Assembly (NCBI GenBank): GCA_963792365.1
Contig: CAWBVW010000007.1
Location: 248,001 to 312,000 of the forward strand
Direction: 5' to 3'
DNA: 64,000 bases
From: JAOUGY01 sp963792365
GTDB lineage: Bacteria > Actinomycetota > Acidimicrobiia > Spongiisociales > ZC4RG35
Position 1 is the first letter of the stretch. Each line of letters begins with the position of its first letter. Position numbers and translations under genes: made by a program. Shown here piece after piece: positions 8,795-17,829 of the stretch. The notes below the pieces were generated by a model. It was not told where the DNA came from. It worked only from the letters and a program-made list of their open reading frames with translations, and did no database searches.

Positions 8795-10057
8795 GTGAAT
8801 GTGGGGATCAGGACTCAGGGTGCTCGTCGCGCACACCAATCCGTCGTGGTGGTGCTTTCGATCGTAACGGTCTGGTTCGCAAGTGCTGCCCCGGCAATGG
8901 CAGCGGGCCGTTTCACCGACGACGACGGTTCGGTGCACGAGGGCTACATCGAGGCCGTTGCCACCGAAGGGATCACCGTGGGGTGCAATCCGCCTGCGAA
9001 CTCGTTGTTCTGCCCAGACGACCCGGTGACCCACGGACAGATGGCCGCCTTCCTCGTCCGGGCGCGCGGATACGTGGCCAGAGGGACCGGCATCGGCTTC
9101 ATCGACGACGACGACTCTGTGTTCGAAGCCGACATCGAGCGACTCGCAACGGCCGGGGTCACCGTCGGATGCAATCCGCCCGACAACGATCGCTTCTGCC
9201 CTGACGACCCGGTGACCCACGGGCAGATGGCCGCCTTCCTCGTGCGTGCCTTCTCGTACACGGGCGACGGCGATGGTGACCTCTTCGGAGACGATGACGG
9301 ATCGGTGTTCGAATCTGACATCGATCGGCTGGCGACCGCCGGCGTGACAGTCGGTTGCAATCCCCCCGACAACGATCGCTTCTGCCCTGACGACCCGGTG
9401 ACCCGTGGACAGATGGCCAGCTTTCTCGGTCGTGCGCTCGGTCTGACCCCAACTCCGCCCAGCGGCTTGGGAGGCGACTGGACGTGCACCGAGGTTGTGG
9501 GATTCAGTCAGACCAACCAGTGGTACACGGGCGGAGAAGGCAATCAAGGCGGAAGCCCGTTCGAATCGATCGTGGGCGACGGCTCGTGGCAGCTGCGATG
9601 GCTCGAGGGTGCCGAGGCGCGGATCATCGCCAATGAGGCGTGGCCTGCGTGGGACGCCTCACCTGTTTCGGCCTGCGCATCCGGTCCTGTGGACCGCGTG
9701 ATCCTGACCATCAGCGGCTCCCGTGGCACCGATGTGGCCGGGTGGGCGATCGACATCCGCGACGCCGTGGCCCGAATCCGTGTCGAGATACCCACCGCCG
9801 AGCGCATCCTCCTGCAACCGGTGGTCGGCGGCCCGGCGGGAGACACCTGCATCTCGGGGGGTGAACAGGTGCGAGCCGATCTCCAACATCCGTACATCCT
9901 GGAGGCGATCGTTCAGGTGGCGTCGGAGTCGTCCGATGTCTTCACCGGGATGGCGCCACGAGTGGACACCTGCTCGGATTTCCGGGACGGCCGCGGTCAT
10001 CTCACCGAGGATGCCGCCGAACGCATGGGTGCGAAGATCGGCGACTTCTATGCATGA
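8795..10057 (+). CDS. Secreted SLH-like repeat protein with possible SGNH-like C-terminal domain
   Basis: A 420-residue secreted protein. A signal peptide covers residues 1-37 (VVVVLSIVTVWFASAAPAMA). Three SLH-like repeats follow at about 38-91, 98-152 and 161-215, each with GCNPP and FCPDDPVT containing one Cys pair. The remaining ~190 residues are less familiar: GFSQTNQWY (Ser238) could be SGNH block I, and DGRGHLTEDAAE (Asp398, His402) could be block V with one extra residue in the DxxH spacing. The start is a GTG with weak signals; a second GTG lies two codons further on. The acyl carrier protein gene follows after 9 bases. Confidence 0.75.
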   Translation: MNVGIRTQGARRAHQSVVVVLSIVTVWFASAAPAMAAGRFTDDDGSVHEGYIEAVATEGITVGCNPPANSLFCPDDPVTHGQMAAFLVRARGYVARGTGIGFIDDDDSVFEADIERLATAGVTVGCNPPDNDRFCPDDPVTHGQMAAFLVRAFSYTGDGDGDLFGDDDGSVFESDIDRLATAGVTVGCNPPDNDRFCPDDPVTRGQMASFLGRALGLTPTPPSGLGGDWTCTEVVGFSQTNQWYTGGEGNQGGSPFESIVGDGSWQLRWLEGAEARIIANEAWPAWDASPVSACASGPVDRVILTISGSRGTDVAGWAIDIRDAVARIRVEIPTAERILLQPVVGGPAGDTCISGGEQVRADLQHPYILEAIVQVASESSDVFTGMAPRVDTCSDFRDGRGHLTEDAAERMGAKIGDFYA

Positions 10058-10066
10058 GAGGATGAC

Positions 10067-10309
10067 ATGTCCGAAGTGACTCAAACGATTCGCGAGTACC
10101 TCACCGACGAGCTCTTGGACCATGAGGTGGAGCTGGCTGACGACACGCCGCTGCTCAAGACCGAGCTCATCGATTCGATGGGCGTGCTCACCCTGGTCGG
10201 ATTCATCGAAGACGAATACGGCATCACGATCGGTGCCGACGACGTTTCCACCGACAACTTCGCCTCGCTCAACACCATCACCCAACTGGTGGAGTCCAAA
10301 CTCGGATGA
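10067..10309 (+). CDS. Acyl carrier protein (region A)
   Basis: An 80-residue stand-alone carrier protein. Ser37 in IDSMGVL is the predicted 4'-phosphopantetheine attachment site, and the acidic helix II/III (GFIEDEYGITIGADDV) is typical of ACPs. AGAGGA lies before the ATG. It is 9 bases after an SLH/SGNH-like gene and its stop overlaps the next start by ATGA. It probably carries an acyl or aryl group delivered by an AMP-forming ligase such as the one at 13984-15666. Confidence 0.93.
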   Translation: MSEVTQTIREYLTDELLDHEVELADDTPLLKTELIDSMGVLTLVGFIEDEYGITIGADDVSTDNFASLNTITQLVESKLG

Positions 10310-11058
10310 CCCGCAGCACGGTCGCCCTAGCATTCGCTCTGGTGCTTGCGGCGTGTTCGTCGGGTGCCACGGCCACCCCCACCTCGAGCTCGATGGCAGC
10401 GACCACCACCACGACGGGTGCGTCGGAAACGGTGTCGACCACCACCGTCACGACAGCAGCCGAGCCGTCCACGACCAGCACGATCGCACGCGACGACGCC
10501 GATTCGGTGGCCGGCCAGCTGGAGGGGACCGTCGGATACGTGGGCTGTTCGATGAGTCAGAACTCGGTCGAAGGCTACGAGGCCGTCGGTGGAACCAACA
10601 TGTGGACATTCCGTTTGCCCTACGGCGGCGGCACGATCGGGCGGTGGAACGACGCCCTCTCCGGACGCGGCGACTACTGGGGCGGCTTCGACAAGGCTCT
10701 CGACCTGGACCCGAACACATCCGTCATCTGGTGGAACCTCTGCACGGTCAAAGGAAGCCCGCAGGACTCATTCGATACCGCCGTGAAGATCCTCGACGAG
10801 ATCGAGAACCGGATCCCGGGTGTGGAGGTGTACGTCTCGGCGCAGCCTCCGTATACCGACGGCCACGTCTGCGCGCTCGCCGGTGACGGTGGCCCCGAGC
10901 TCATGGAACAAGTGGCACAGCAGCTCATCGACGCCGGTCTCGCACAGCGGGGCCCGAACATGGGCCCCCTGACGAAGGCAGAGACCCGTGACGGATGTCA
11001 CGCCAACGAGGACGGGCAACAGATACTCGGTCAGCAGCTCATCGACTTCTTCGGCTGA
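10306..11058 (+). CDS. SGNH-hydrolase-like lipoprotein
   Basis: A 250-residue predicted lipoprotein. The lipobox is LVLAAC with Cys17, followed by a ~45-residue Thr/Ser-rich linker. The main domain has VGYVGCSMSQNSVEGY as a candidate block I with Ser82 or Ser84, and DGCHANEDG (Asp229, His232) as a block V DxxH. Such enzymes hydrolyse or transfer ester-linked acyl groups. Translational coupling to the acyl carrier protein by ATGA suggests a shared acyl-transfer process across the membrane. Overall homology is weak by eye. Confidence 0.7.
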   Translation: MTRSTVALAFALVLAACSSGATATPTSSSMAATTTTTGASETVSTTTVTTAAEPSTTSTIARDDADSVAGQLEGTVGYVGCSMSQNSVEGYEAVGGTNMWTFRLPYGGGTIGRWNDALSGRGDYWGGFDKALDLDPNTSVIWWNLCTVKGSPQDSFDTAVKILDEIENRIPGVEVYVSAQPPYTDGHVCALAGDGGPELMEQVAQQLIDAGLAQRGPNMGPLTKAETRDGCHANEDGQQILGQQLIDFFG

Positions 11059-11146
11059 GCCCGTCTCGTGCGCCGGTCAGAGCCCGCACAGAGAACGGCG
11101 GCGGTCCGATCGGCGCCACTCGACTTGTCGGGCACCACAAGCGGCG

Positions 11147-11183
11147 CGATGTGGGCCCCTCCATCGTGGAGGGGCCCACATCG
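11147..11183. terminator. Perfect 17-bp hairpin, bidirectional terminator
   Basis: Arms at 11147-11163 and 11167-11183 are exact inverted complements (CGATGTGGGCCCCTCCA on the left) separated by a 3-base loop. It lies between the convergent lipoprotein and trypsin-like genes, so it can terminate both. No U-tract follows, as is common in high-GC actinobacteria. Confidence 0.85.
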
Positions 11184-11206
11184 GCTCGTTCAGGCTGTAG
11201 CCAGGG

Positions 11207-11998
11207 TCACTCGTAGAAGCTGGCGATGAACTCCAGATCGTCGGCGCGATCGATGCGATACACGCCTCCGGTGCCGGCGCAATTGCCGTTGATCCCGAAC
11301 GACGTGACACCGGCGATGACGTTCGAGTCCCCGAGGAAGTTCGGGCCGCCGGAATCGCCGAAGCACGTGCCACCGGTGGAGTGGTTGTTCGACAGGAGCA
11401 GCGAGAAATCACCAGTGAATCCGGGCGTGTTGATCTGGATCAGGTGCGGGTATGCCACCATCCGCACCCTGTCCGACTGCACGAACACCGGATTGATCTG
11501 CTGCAGGCCGTATCCCACGGCCGTGAACGTCGTGTTCTGACGACCGCGCTTCGTCTTCAGCGCATCGAGCTGGTCGAGGCTGGGGAGCTGCCCGTAGTCG
11601 TCCATCGCCATCTCGGCGTCCAGAACGACCATTCCGAGGTCGAACAGGAAGAACGCATTCGGGTCATAGTCCGGGTGCGTGTACGGCCTGCCGCCGACGT
11701 CCCCGGTGAACGGGTAGCCGTTGACTGGAATCCCGGACTCGACGTCGGCGTCGAACCATATCTCGACGTGTGCCGCCGGCGACTCGGTGCAGTGCCCGGC
11801 CGTCAGGAAGTGGGTTGCGTCCAATAGCGTCCCACTGCATCGCCACAACGGATTGCCATCGGCGTCCTGGGCCACCATCAGACCTACGTACGGGTGCCCG
11901 TCTCCATCGAGCTCGCCATCGGTGATCGCCGAAGCCGGTGCTACTCCGAGCACCAACAGCAACGCCACGACGAGCAGAACGTACAGATGCTTGCGCAT
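11207..11998 (-). CDS. Secreted trypsin-like serine protease (S1 family)
   Basis: A 263-residue secreted chymotrypsin-fold protease. Residues 1-24 are a signal peptide ending APASA. The catalytic triad is His69 (TAGHCT), Asp120 (FLFDLGMVVLD) and Ser216 (CFGDSGGPN). I chose the ATG at 11998 rather than the one at 12019 because GGGAGAA lies just upstream and the signal peptide then starts properly. Target is unknown. It converges on the lipoprotein gene through the hairpin at 11147-11183. Confidence 0.92.
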   Translation of the reverse strand: MRKHLYVLLVVALLLVLGVAPASAITDGELDGDGHPYVGLMVAQDADGNPLWRCSGTLLDATHFLTAGHCTESPAAHVEIWFDADVESGIPVNGYPFTGDVGGRPYTHPDYDPNAFFLFDLGMVVLDAEMAMDDYGQLPSLDQLDALKTKRGRQNTTFTAVGYGLQQINPVFVQSDRVRMVAYPHLIQINTPGFTGDFSLLLSNNHSTGGTCFGDSGGPNFLGDSNVIAGVTSFGINGNCAGTGGVYRIDRADDLEFIASFYE

Positions 11999-12093
11999 GT
12001 CTTCTCCCTTTCGTCCCACCTACGCCGAGGGACACTAGCGAGCCGATCGCGGGACTGTGCGTGAACGAAGGATTCGATAACGGGACGGATCGA

Positions 12094-13383
12094 TCACCGA
12101 TGGTCGGTGAAGCGACGAGCCTTGAGATCGAACCGCGGCAGGGTGCCGAATTCGACTGCCTCCACCTTGGCTCGGAGCGACAACGCATTCCGGAAGGCGT
12201 TTTCGGCGGTCGCCACGACCTCGCCCGCGTCGCCATCGGTGACCTCGACCCGGATGACCATGTCGTCGAGCTCCTGGCGTCGGTAGACGTCCACTGCGAA
12301 CTCACCGATCTCGGGAATCGAGCGGAGGATGTTCTCGATCGCCGACGGGAAGACGTTGATGCCTCTGACGATCAGAACGTCGTCGACCCGGCCGATCACT
12401 CCTCCGTCCAACCGGGCATAGGTCCGGCCACAGGTGCACGGATCGGTGATGATCTTGGCCCTGTCCCCCGTGCGGTACCGAAAGACGGGATAGCCGGGAC
12501 GACCGAGATTTGTGATAACGACCTCGCCCTCCACTGCCTCTTCTCCGGTCTCTGGGTCGATGATCTCGATGATGAACTCGCCCTCGTTCACGTGGAGACC
12601 GTTCTGATCGAGGCACTCGAAGCCCCATGCGCCGACCTCTGTTGCACCGGCATGGTCGTAGGTCTTGGCCCCCCAGGTCCGTTGGATCCTGGCCCGGGTG
12701 GCGGGCAAGCCGGCGCCCGGCTCGCCGGCGTGAATGGTGGTCCGCACGGACGAGTTGGCGATGTCGAGGCCCTCTTCGGCCGCCACCTCGGCGAGATGGA
12801 GGGCGTAGGTGGGTGTGCACACAAGCACGGTCACTTCGTTGGCGAGGACCGCCTTGAGGCGCTGGAAAGACGACATCCCACCGCCCGGGATCGCCAGTGC
12901 GCCGATCCTGCTGGCTCCCTCGTACGACGCCCAGAACCCGATGAAGGGACCGAACGAGAACCCGTAGAAGATCCGGTCCCCAGAGGTCACTCCCGCGGAC
13001 CGGAACACGGTGGCCCAACACTCGGCCCACCAGTTCCACGACTCGGGAGTGTCGAGGCAGCGGAGCGGCTCGCCGGTGGTTCCGGACGTCTGATGGATCC
13101 GGATGTACGCGTCGCGCGAGAAGCTCAGGTTCGAGCCGTATGGACCGTGCTCGGCCTGATCGGCCGAGAGTTCCTTCTTGGTGGTGAACGGAAGGGTGCG
13201 GAAGTCCTCCCACGTCTTGACGTCGGCGGAGGAATGGACCCCCACCGAGGCGAACTTGGCTGCGTAGAAGGCGTTGGTGCCGAGCATCTGGTCGAGCACC
13301 ATCTGGAACTTGCGCAACTGGAATTGACCGAGAGCATCGCGGCCCAGGGTCTCCATCAGTGCGTTGAGCTGGTTTTCGTCCAC
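12094..13383 (-). CDS. PaaK-type AMP-forming acyl/aryl ligase
   Basis: A 429-residue member of the phenylacetate-CoA ligase family. The P-loop is HQTSGTTGEPLR; further motifs are YDHAGATEVGAWGFEC and VFRYRTGDRAKI, and the zinc-like CTCGRTYARLDG and VIRVEV region is typical of PaaK C-terminal domains. It is the last gene of a three-gene operon, 13 bases after a chorismate lyase gene. The inferred substrate is therefore an aromatic acid such as 4-hydroxybenzoate. The product could be loaded onto CoA or onto the nearby carrier protein. Confidence 0.88.
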   Translation of the reverse strand: MDENQLNALMETLGRDALGQFQLRKFQMVLDQMLGTNAFYAAKFASVGVHSSADVKTWEDFRTLPFTTKKELSADQAEHGPYGSNLSFSRDAYIRIHQTSGTTGEPLRCLDTPESWNWWAECWATVFRSAGVTSGDRIFYGFSFGPFIGFWASYEGASRIGALAIPGGGMSSFQRLKAVLANEVTVLVCTPTYALHLAEVAAEEGLDIANSSVRTTIHAGEPGAGLPATRARIQRTWGAKTYDHAGATEVGAWGFECLDQNGLHVNEGEFIIEIIDPETGEEAVEGEVVITNLGRPGYPVFRYRTGDRAKIITDPCTCGRTYARLDGGVIGRVDDVLIVRGINVFPSAIENILRSIPEIGEFAVDVYRRQELDDMVIRVEVTDGDAGEVVATAENAFRNALSLRAKVEAVEFGTLPRFDLKARRFTDHR

Positions 13384-13396
13384 CAGGAATCGTCTC

Positions 13397-13984
13397 CTAA
13401 TCGCGATCTATGTCGTCGTCGGCCCGCAGCGGGAACTTCTCGATGATCATGATGACAGGGCGGCCCTCGACCACGATCCGGTAGGCGCGAGACAGCAGAT
13501 CGCCGTCGTACATCTTCCGGACCTGCTCCGGCAGGCTCTCTGAGGTCTCCCGTCCGTACCACAACACTTCACGCCGCTGCTCGACCCGCGATGACAGCAA
13601 TATGCGACCGACGCTGCCGCCCTGGATCTCCATCGCCGCTCGGATGTCTCGGGGAATGGCATTGGCATTGGTGATCGAGATGGCATAGGCATAGAGCCGG
13701 CCGCTGTATCCGCCGGTGAGCGTGACGTGGCGAGCCAGCACATCCCGACCGGCTCGCACCTCCAGCCACTCCTGGGCCGTCTCCAACGTCTGTTCGGCCT
13801 GCCCCAACGTGGTGACCTCGATCGGCTCCATGTTGTAGGCCTCGAGAAACCTGGTCACCGTTCCGTCGATCACCACCAACGCCCGCTGCACCGGCGAGAG
13901 CGCTCGCATGTTGATCGGCTCGAGCCCCGCGGGCCGCTCGAACTGAGCGACGAAAAGCCCATCCGCCGGGTCGAAGGCGGCCAT
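13397..13984 (-). CDS. Chorismate pyruvate-lyase, DUF98/Rv2949c type
   Basis: A 195-residue protein resembling mycobacterial Rv2949c, which converts chorismate to 4-hydroxybenzoate and pyruvate. Matches by memory include IDGTVTRFLEAY (Rv2949c ANGTLTRVLN), the middle ARHVTLTGGYSG, GRILLSSRVEQRREV, and the end RAYRIVVEGRPVIMIIEKF. In mycobacteria this enzyme feeds phenolic glycolipid synthesis through FadD22. Here it lies between a FAAL-type ligase (TGATG overlap) and a PaaK-type ligase, which supports production and activation of an aromatic starter. Confidence 0.82.
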   Translation of the reverse strand: MAAFDPADGLFVAQFERPAGLEPINMRALSPVQRALVVIDGTVTRFLEAYNMEPIEVTTLGQAEQTLETAQEWLEVRAGRDVLARHVTLTGGYSGRLYAYAISITNANAIPRDIRAAMEIQGGSVGRILLSSRVEQRREVLWYGRETSESLPEQVRKMYDGDLLSRAYRIVVEGRPVIMIIEKFPLRADDDIDRD

Positions 13985-15666
13985 CAGTCGATCTCGTACT
14001 CCGCCAACTCACCGGCCTCGTACATCTGGGCGAAGTGACGATGACGCCGCTTGCCCGAAGAGGTCTTGGTCAGCGTGCCCTGGCTCACCAGTACGACATC
14101 GTCGACACCCACGCCGAGACGCTCAAAGACCGCCTGTTTCACGGCGGACCGGATGTCGTCTGTCTCCTGAGCCCGCTCGTCGCGTACTTCGGTGACGATG
14201 ACGACCTTCTGGGTGCCTAGCTTGGCGTCGTCATGTCCGAACGCGGCGAAGGAGCCGGCGCGGAGGTCGGGGATGTTCAGGAGGGCGGCCTCGAAATCGG
14301 ATGGATCGATCTTGCGGCCTCTCACCGCAATTCGCTCCTTGGCACGACCGGTCCAGAAGAATTCGCCTTCGCGGAGGTATCCGAGGTCCCCTGTCTTCAG
14401 AAGATCGCCATGGAAAGCGGCCTGCGTCGACTCGGGATCGTGGAGGTATCCCTCCATCCGGGAAGCGGTGTCGAGCGCCAGAGCGCCAACGTGACCATCA
14501 GGGAGGTCCCTGCCCTCCTCATCGAGGATGTGAATGGTGATCCCCGGATGCGGCTTGCCACACCCCACGAGCGACAGGTTGCCGGGCCCCGGCTCACCGG
14601 CGATCGCCTCTTGCCGTTCGTGGAAGGCGACGGCGTCGATGTGCTCGAACGGCACTTCCTCGTCCGGGGGCGTGAACGTGGCTCCTCCCACGTTCTCGGC
14701 GCAGCCGAAGTTCGTCTTGACGGCGTCGGGAGCCAGTCCGTACGGGGCGAACCGCTCTTTGAACGCCACGATCGTGTCGTAGTGGATGCGCTCGGCCGCA
14801 TTCCAGAACCCCTTTACGTGGTCGAGGGTCACTCCCTCCAGATCCTTGTCCCGAATCCGCTGGGCCGCGAGCGCAAACCCGAAGTTCGGGGACCAGGTGA
14901 TCGTCGCCTGCGTGTCGTACACACCCCGCATCCACGAACCGGGGCGTTTCACGAAATCGAACGGGCTCATCATCACCAGCGGGATCCCCTTGGTGAGGCA
15001 CAGCATGAAGTTGTTCATGAGACCCATGTCGTGATAGAGCGGAGTCCAGTTCAGGTAGGTGTCGTCCTGACCGACCGCCATGGCGGTCGCCATCCCATCG
15101 AGCGCCGCCATCACGTTTTCCTGGCGCCACATGCAGATGCGCGGGAACCCTGTGGTCCCGGACGTCAGCTGCAATCCGGCCAGATCATGTGGACCACGCA
15201 TGCTCCAGTCGATGCCGGCAGGCCCGGTCCCGAACTCTTCGGGTCCGAAGGCGAATTGTGTCTGCGGATGGCGGGCGTGGAGGTCGTGGCGCATGGACTC
15301 GACGGTGTCCGCGGCCACCACCACGGGCGCCGATGTTCGCTCGATGATTCCATGGAGGATGTCGGGGAGGCTGGAGTTGAGCCCCTGGATGGCGGGCGGA
15401 GCCACCAACAACGGCAATCCTCCGACGATCAGCGAGCCGAGTAGGACCTCCGATGCGAACCGATCGTTGTAGGGCACGAGGACCATGACGTTGCCCTCTC
15501 TGAGACCGAGGTCCCGGAGGCGTCCTGCGGCACGTTCGGCGGCCTCGATGAGCTCGCCACGTGTGAGCCATTCACAGGTTCGATCCGCCGAGTAGAAACC
15601 CAGCGCGCGCGCACCAGGGTCGGCGTTGGTCATCTCGTAGATGCTCGACTGAAGCGTGTTCCCCAT
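13984..15666 (-). CDS. Fatty-acyl-AMP ligase (FAAL-like)
   Basis: A 560-residue adenylating enzyme. The P-loop is LTSGTTGFPR, followed by NWTPLYHDMGLMNNFML and MMSPFDFVKRPGSWM, which are typical of FAAL/FadD-type ligases that load acyl-adenylates onto carrier proteins. A C-terminal FWTGRAKERIAVRG and TSSGKRRH complete the fold. It is the first gene of an operon with chorismate lyase and PaaK-type ligase. The likely acceptor is the ACP at 10067 or a carrier elsewhere. Whether it activates a fatty acid or 4-hydroxybenzoate cannot be told from sequence alone. Confidence 0.9.
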   Translation of the reverse strand: MGNTLQSSIYEMTNADPGARALGFYSADRTCEWLTRGELIEAAERAAGRLRDLGLREGNVMVLVPYNDRFASEVLLGSLIVGGLPLLVAPPAIQGLNSSLPDILHGIIERTSAPVVVAADTVESMRHDLHARHPQTQFAFGPEEFGTGPAGIDWSMRGPHDLAGLQLTSGTTGFPRICMWRQENVMAALDGMATAMAVGQDDTYLNWTPLYHDMGLMNNFMLCLTKGIPLVMMSPFDFVKRPGSWMRGVYDTQATITWSPNFGFALAAQRIRDKDLEGVTLDHVKGFWNAAERIHYDTIVAFKERFAPYGLAPDAVKTNFGCAENVGGATFTPPDEEVPFEHIDAVAFHERQEAIAGEPGPGNLSLVGCGKPHPGITIHILDEEGRDLPDGHVGALALDTASRMEGYLHDPESTQAAFHGDLLKTGDLGYLREGEFFWTGRAKERIAVRGRKIDPSDFEAALLNIPDLRAGSFAAFGHDDAKLGTQKVVIVTEVRDERAQETDDIRSAVKQAVFERLGVGVDDVVLVSQGTLTKTSSGKRRHRHFAQMYEAGELAEYEID

Positions 15667-15834
15667 TTCGACCTTCCATCAGCAAACCGCCGGGAGAGTG
15701 TACGAGCACATCGAACAACGGCCCCCAACCCGTCTCTCGCCCAGCACACTGTTCCACGGACCTGCCCGCAGTCAACCCCATCCACCGCACGGCAGACGGC
15801 ATGCCGATGCGACCGATCTCGGGGCCGACCGCGT

Positions 15835-16521
15835 CTACGTGACTCGTCCTGCGTCGTGCGGTTCGCCCATCACGAGCGCGATGATCTTCGCCGCAGCCTC
15901 ATCGACGGAAAGCTGTGCCGTCGGCAGCACCAACTCGGGCTCGAGTGGCGCCTCGTAGGGGTCGTCGATGCCGGTGAAACCCTTGATCTCGCCCGCCCGG
16001 GCCTTTGCATACAGCCCCTTGGGGTCGCGGGACTCGCAGAGCTCGATGGGCGTGTCCACGAAGACCTCCACGAACGGAACCTCGGCGACGTGGTGGATCC
16101 GCCTGACCCGATCGCGGTCGGCCCGGTACGGGCTGATGACTGGAACCAGCACCACCAACCCGGCATCTGCCATCAACCGGGCCACCTCGCCCACCCGACG
16201 CACGTTCTCGGTACGGTCCTCCGCCGAAAACCCGAGATCGCCGTTCAGCCCGTGGCGGAGGTTGTCACCGTCGAGCACGTAGACGGCTCGTCCACCTGCC
16301 AGCAGGAGCTGCTCGGTACGGTGTGCGATCGTCGACTTGCCCGAACCGGAGAGCCCGGTCAGCCACACCGTCATGCCGAGCCCACCGGTCACCGCCGCGC
16401 GATCGACACGGGCCACAGCACCCGGATGCCAAACCACGTTCTCGGTGACCTCAGCCACGGAAGGCCGAGCTCCCGTGCGAAAACGAGCCGAGTCCCTCAC
16501 GGGGCCGTCGTGGACGAGCAC
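15835..16521 (-). CDS. cysC: Adenylylsulfate kinase
   Basis: APS kinase, which phosphorylates adenylylsulfate at the 3' position to give PAPS, the sulfuryl donor for sulfotransferases. The P-loop is at residues 56-63 (GLSGSGKS), followed by YVLDGDNLRHGLNGDLGF and the characteristic FVEVFVDTPIELCESRDPKG. An N-terminal stretch (ENVVWHPGAVARVDR) is also typical. The exact start is uncertain; the ATG at 16521 lies 21 bases after the cysN stop. Last gene of cysD-cysN-cysC. Confidence 0.95.
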   Translation of the reverse strand: MLVHDGPVRDSARFRTGARPSVAEVTENVVWHPGAVARVDRAAVTGGLGMTVWLTGLSGSGKSTIAHRTEQLLLAGGRAVYVLDGDNLRHGLNGDLGFSAEDRTENVRRVGEVARLMADAGLVVLVPVISPYRADRDRVRRIHHVAEVPFVEVFVDTPIELCESRDPKGLYAKARAGEIKGFTGIDDPYEAPLEPELVLPTAQLSVDEAAAKIIALVMGEPHDAGRVT

Positions 16522-16542
16522 CGGGGACGGGTGACACGGGAC

Positions 16543-17826
16543 TCAAACGGCGGGCCCGGTGATCATCCCCGCAGCAACCGTGTTGTTCGTGGACTCGTCC
16601 ACCAGGATGAACGACCCGGTCTCGCGGTTCCGGCGGTACTCGTCGAAGAACATCGGGACCGTCGTGCGGAGACGGATACGACCGATCTCGTTCAGCGACA
16701 ACGTGTGCTCGGTCTCGTCTCGGTGCAGCGTGTTGATGTTGAGGCGGTACTGCACCTCCTTCACCATCGCACGCGCCCAGCGGCTCGTGTGCTTGATTGC
16801 GAACTTTGCCCCCGGCTGGATGGATCCCGTCTCACTGAGCCAGCAGACCATGGCGTCCAGGTCCTGACCCACGTGAGGCTGGTTGTGGGGTCGGCAGATC
16901 ATGTCGCCCCGGCTGATGTCGATCTCGTCCTCGAGACGAATCACCACCGACAGCGGCGGCACTGCCTCCTCGACGGGCCCGTCGAAGGTGTCGATCGATG
17001 CGATCTTGGATGTGAAGCCGGAGGGGAGAACGATCACCTCGTCACCGACCTTGAAGACGCCGCCCTGCACCTGCCCGGCATAGCCCCGGTAATCCTGGTT
17101 CTCCATGGTGTGCGGCCGGATGACGTACTGAACGGGGAAGCGGCAATCGATCATGTTGCGGTCGCTGCCCACATGGATCTCTTCGAGCAGATGCAGCACC
17201 GATGGACCCTTGTACCAAGGCATGTTGTCGCTCTCGTCGACGATGTTGTCGCCTTTGAGCGCGGAAACCGGGACAAACCGGAGATCGGTGATGTCGAGAC
17301 GGGCAGCGAACTGCCGGAACTCCTCGACGAGTTCGTCGTACCGCTCCTCCGAATAGTCGACCAGGTCCATCTTGTTGACGCACAGCACCAGGTGCGGAAC
17401 CTTGAGCAGCGAGGCGATGAACGAGTGACGGCGGGTCTGCTCGAGAATCCCCTTGCGGGCGTCGATCAGGACGAGCGCGATGTCGGCGGTCGACGATCCC
17501 GTCACCATGTTGCGCGTGTACTGGACATGCCCGGGGGTGTCGGCGAGCACGAACTTGCGGCGAGGGGTGGCGAAATACCGGTACGCGACATCGATCGTGA
17601 TGCCCTGCTCTCGTTCGGCTCTCAGGCCGTCGGTGAGAAGTGCAAGATCGACGTAGTCGGTTCCGCGTCGTTTGCTGGCCTCTTCGATGGCGATCATCTG
17701 GTCTTCGAAGATCTGCTTGGTGTCGAGCAGCAGGCGCCCGATCAGCGTCGACTTCCCGTCGTCGACGGAGCCTGTCGTGGCGAGCCGTACCAGCTCCATG
17801 CGTTGTGGGTTTTCGATCGTTGACAT
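16543..17826 (-). CDS. cysN: Sulfate adenylyltransferase large subunit (GTPase)
   Basis: The GTPase subunit of ATP sulfurylase; it couples GTP hydrolysis to formation of adenylylsulfate with CysD. Of 427 residues, it shows the P-loop GSVDDGKST (19-27), REQGITIDVAYRYF, DTPGHVQYTRNM and NKMDLVDY. It is unfused to CysC, which is a separate gene just downstream. The start is 3 bases after the cysD stop. Confidence 0.96.
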   Translation of the reverse strand: MSTIENPQRMELVRLATTGSVDDGKSTLIGRLLLDTKQIFEDQMIAIEEASKRRGTDYVDLALLTDGLRAEREQGITIDVAYRYFATPRRKFVLADTPGHVQYTRNMVTGSSTADIALVLIDARKGILEQTRRHSFIASLLKVPHLVLCVNKMDLVDYSEERYDELVEEFRQFAARLDITDLRFVPVSALKGDNIVDESDNMPWYKGPSVLHLLEEIHVGSDRNMIDCRFPVQYVIRPHTMENQDYRGYAGQVQGGVFKVGDEVIVLPSGFTSKIASIDTFDGPVEEAVPPLSVVIRLEDEIDISRGDMICRPHNQPHVGQDLDAMVCWLSETGSIQPGAKFAIKHTSRWARAMVKEVQYRLNINTLHRDETEHTLSLNEIGRIRLRTTVPMFFDEYRRNRETGSFILVDESTNNTVAAGMITGPAV

Positions 17827-17829
17827 GAT

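Noticed and set aside
15856..17823. Plus-strand reading frame of 655 codons opposite cysN and cysC
   Set aside because: No recognisable domain; the opposite strand encodes clear enzymes.
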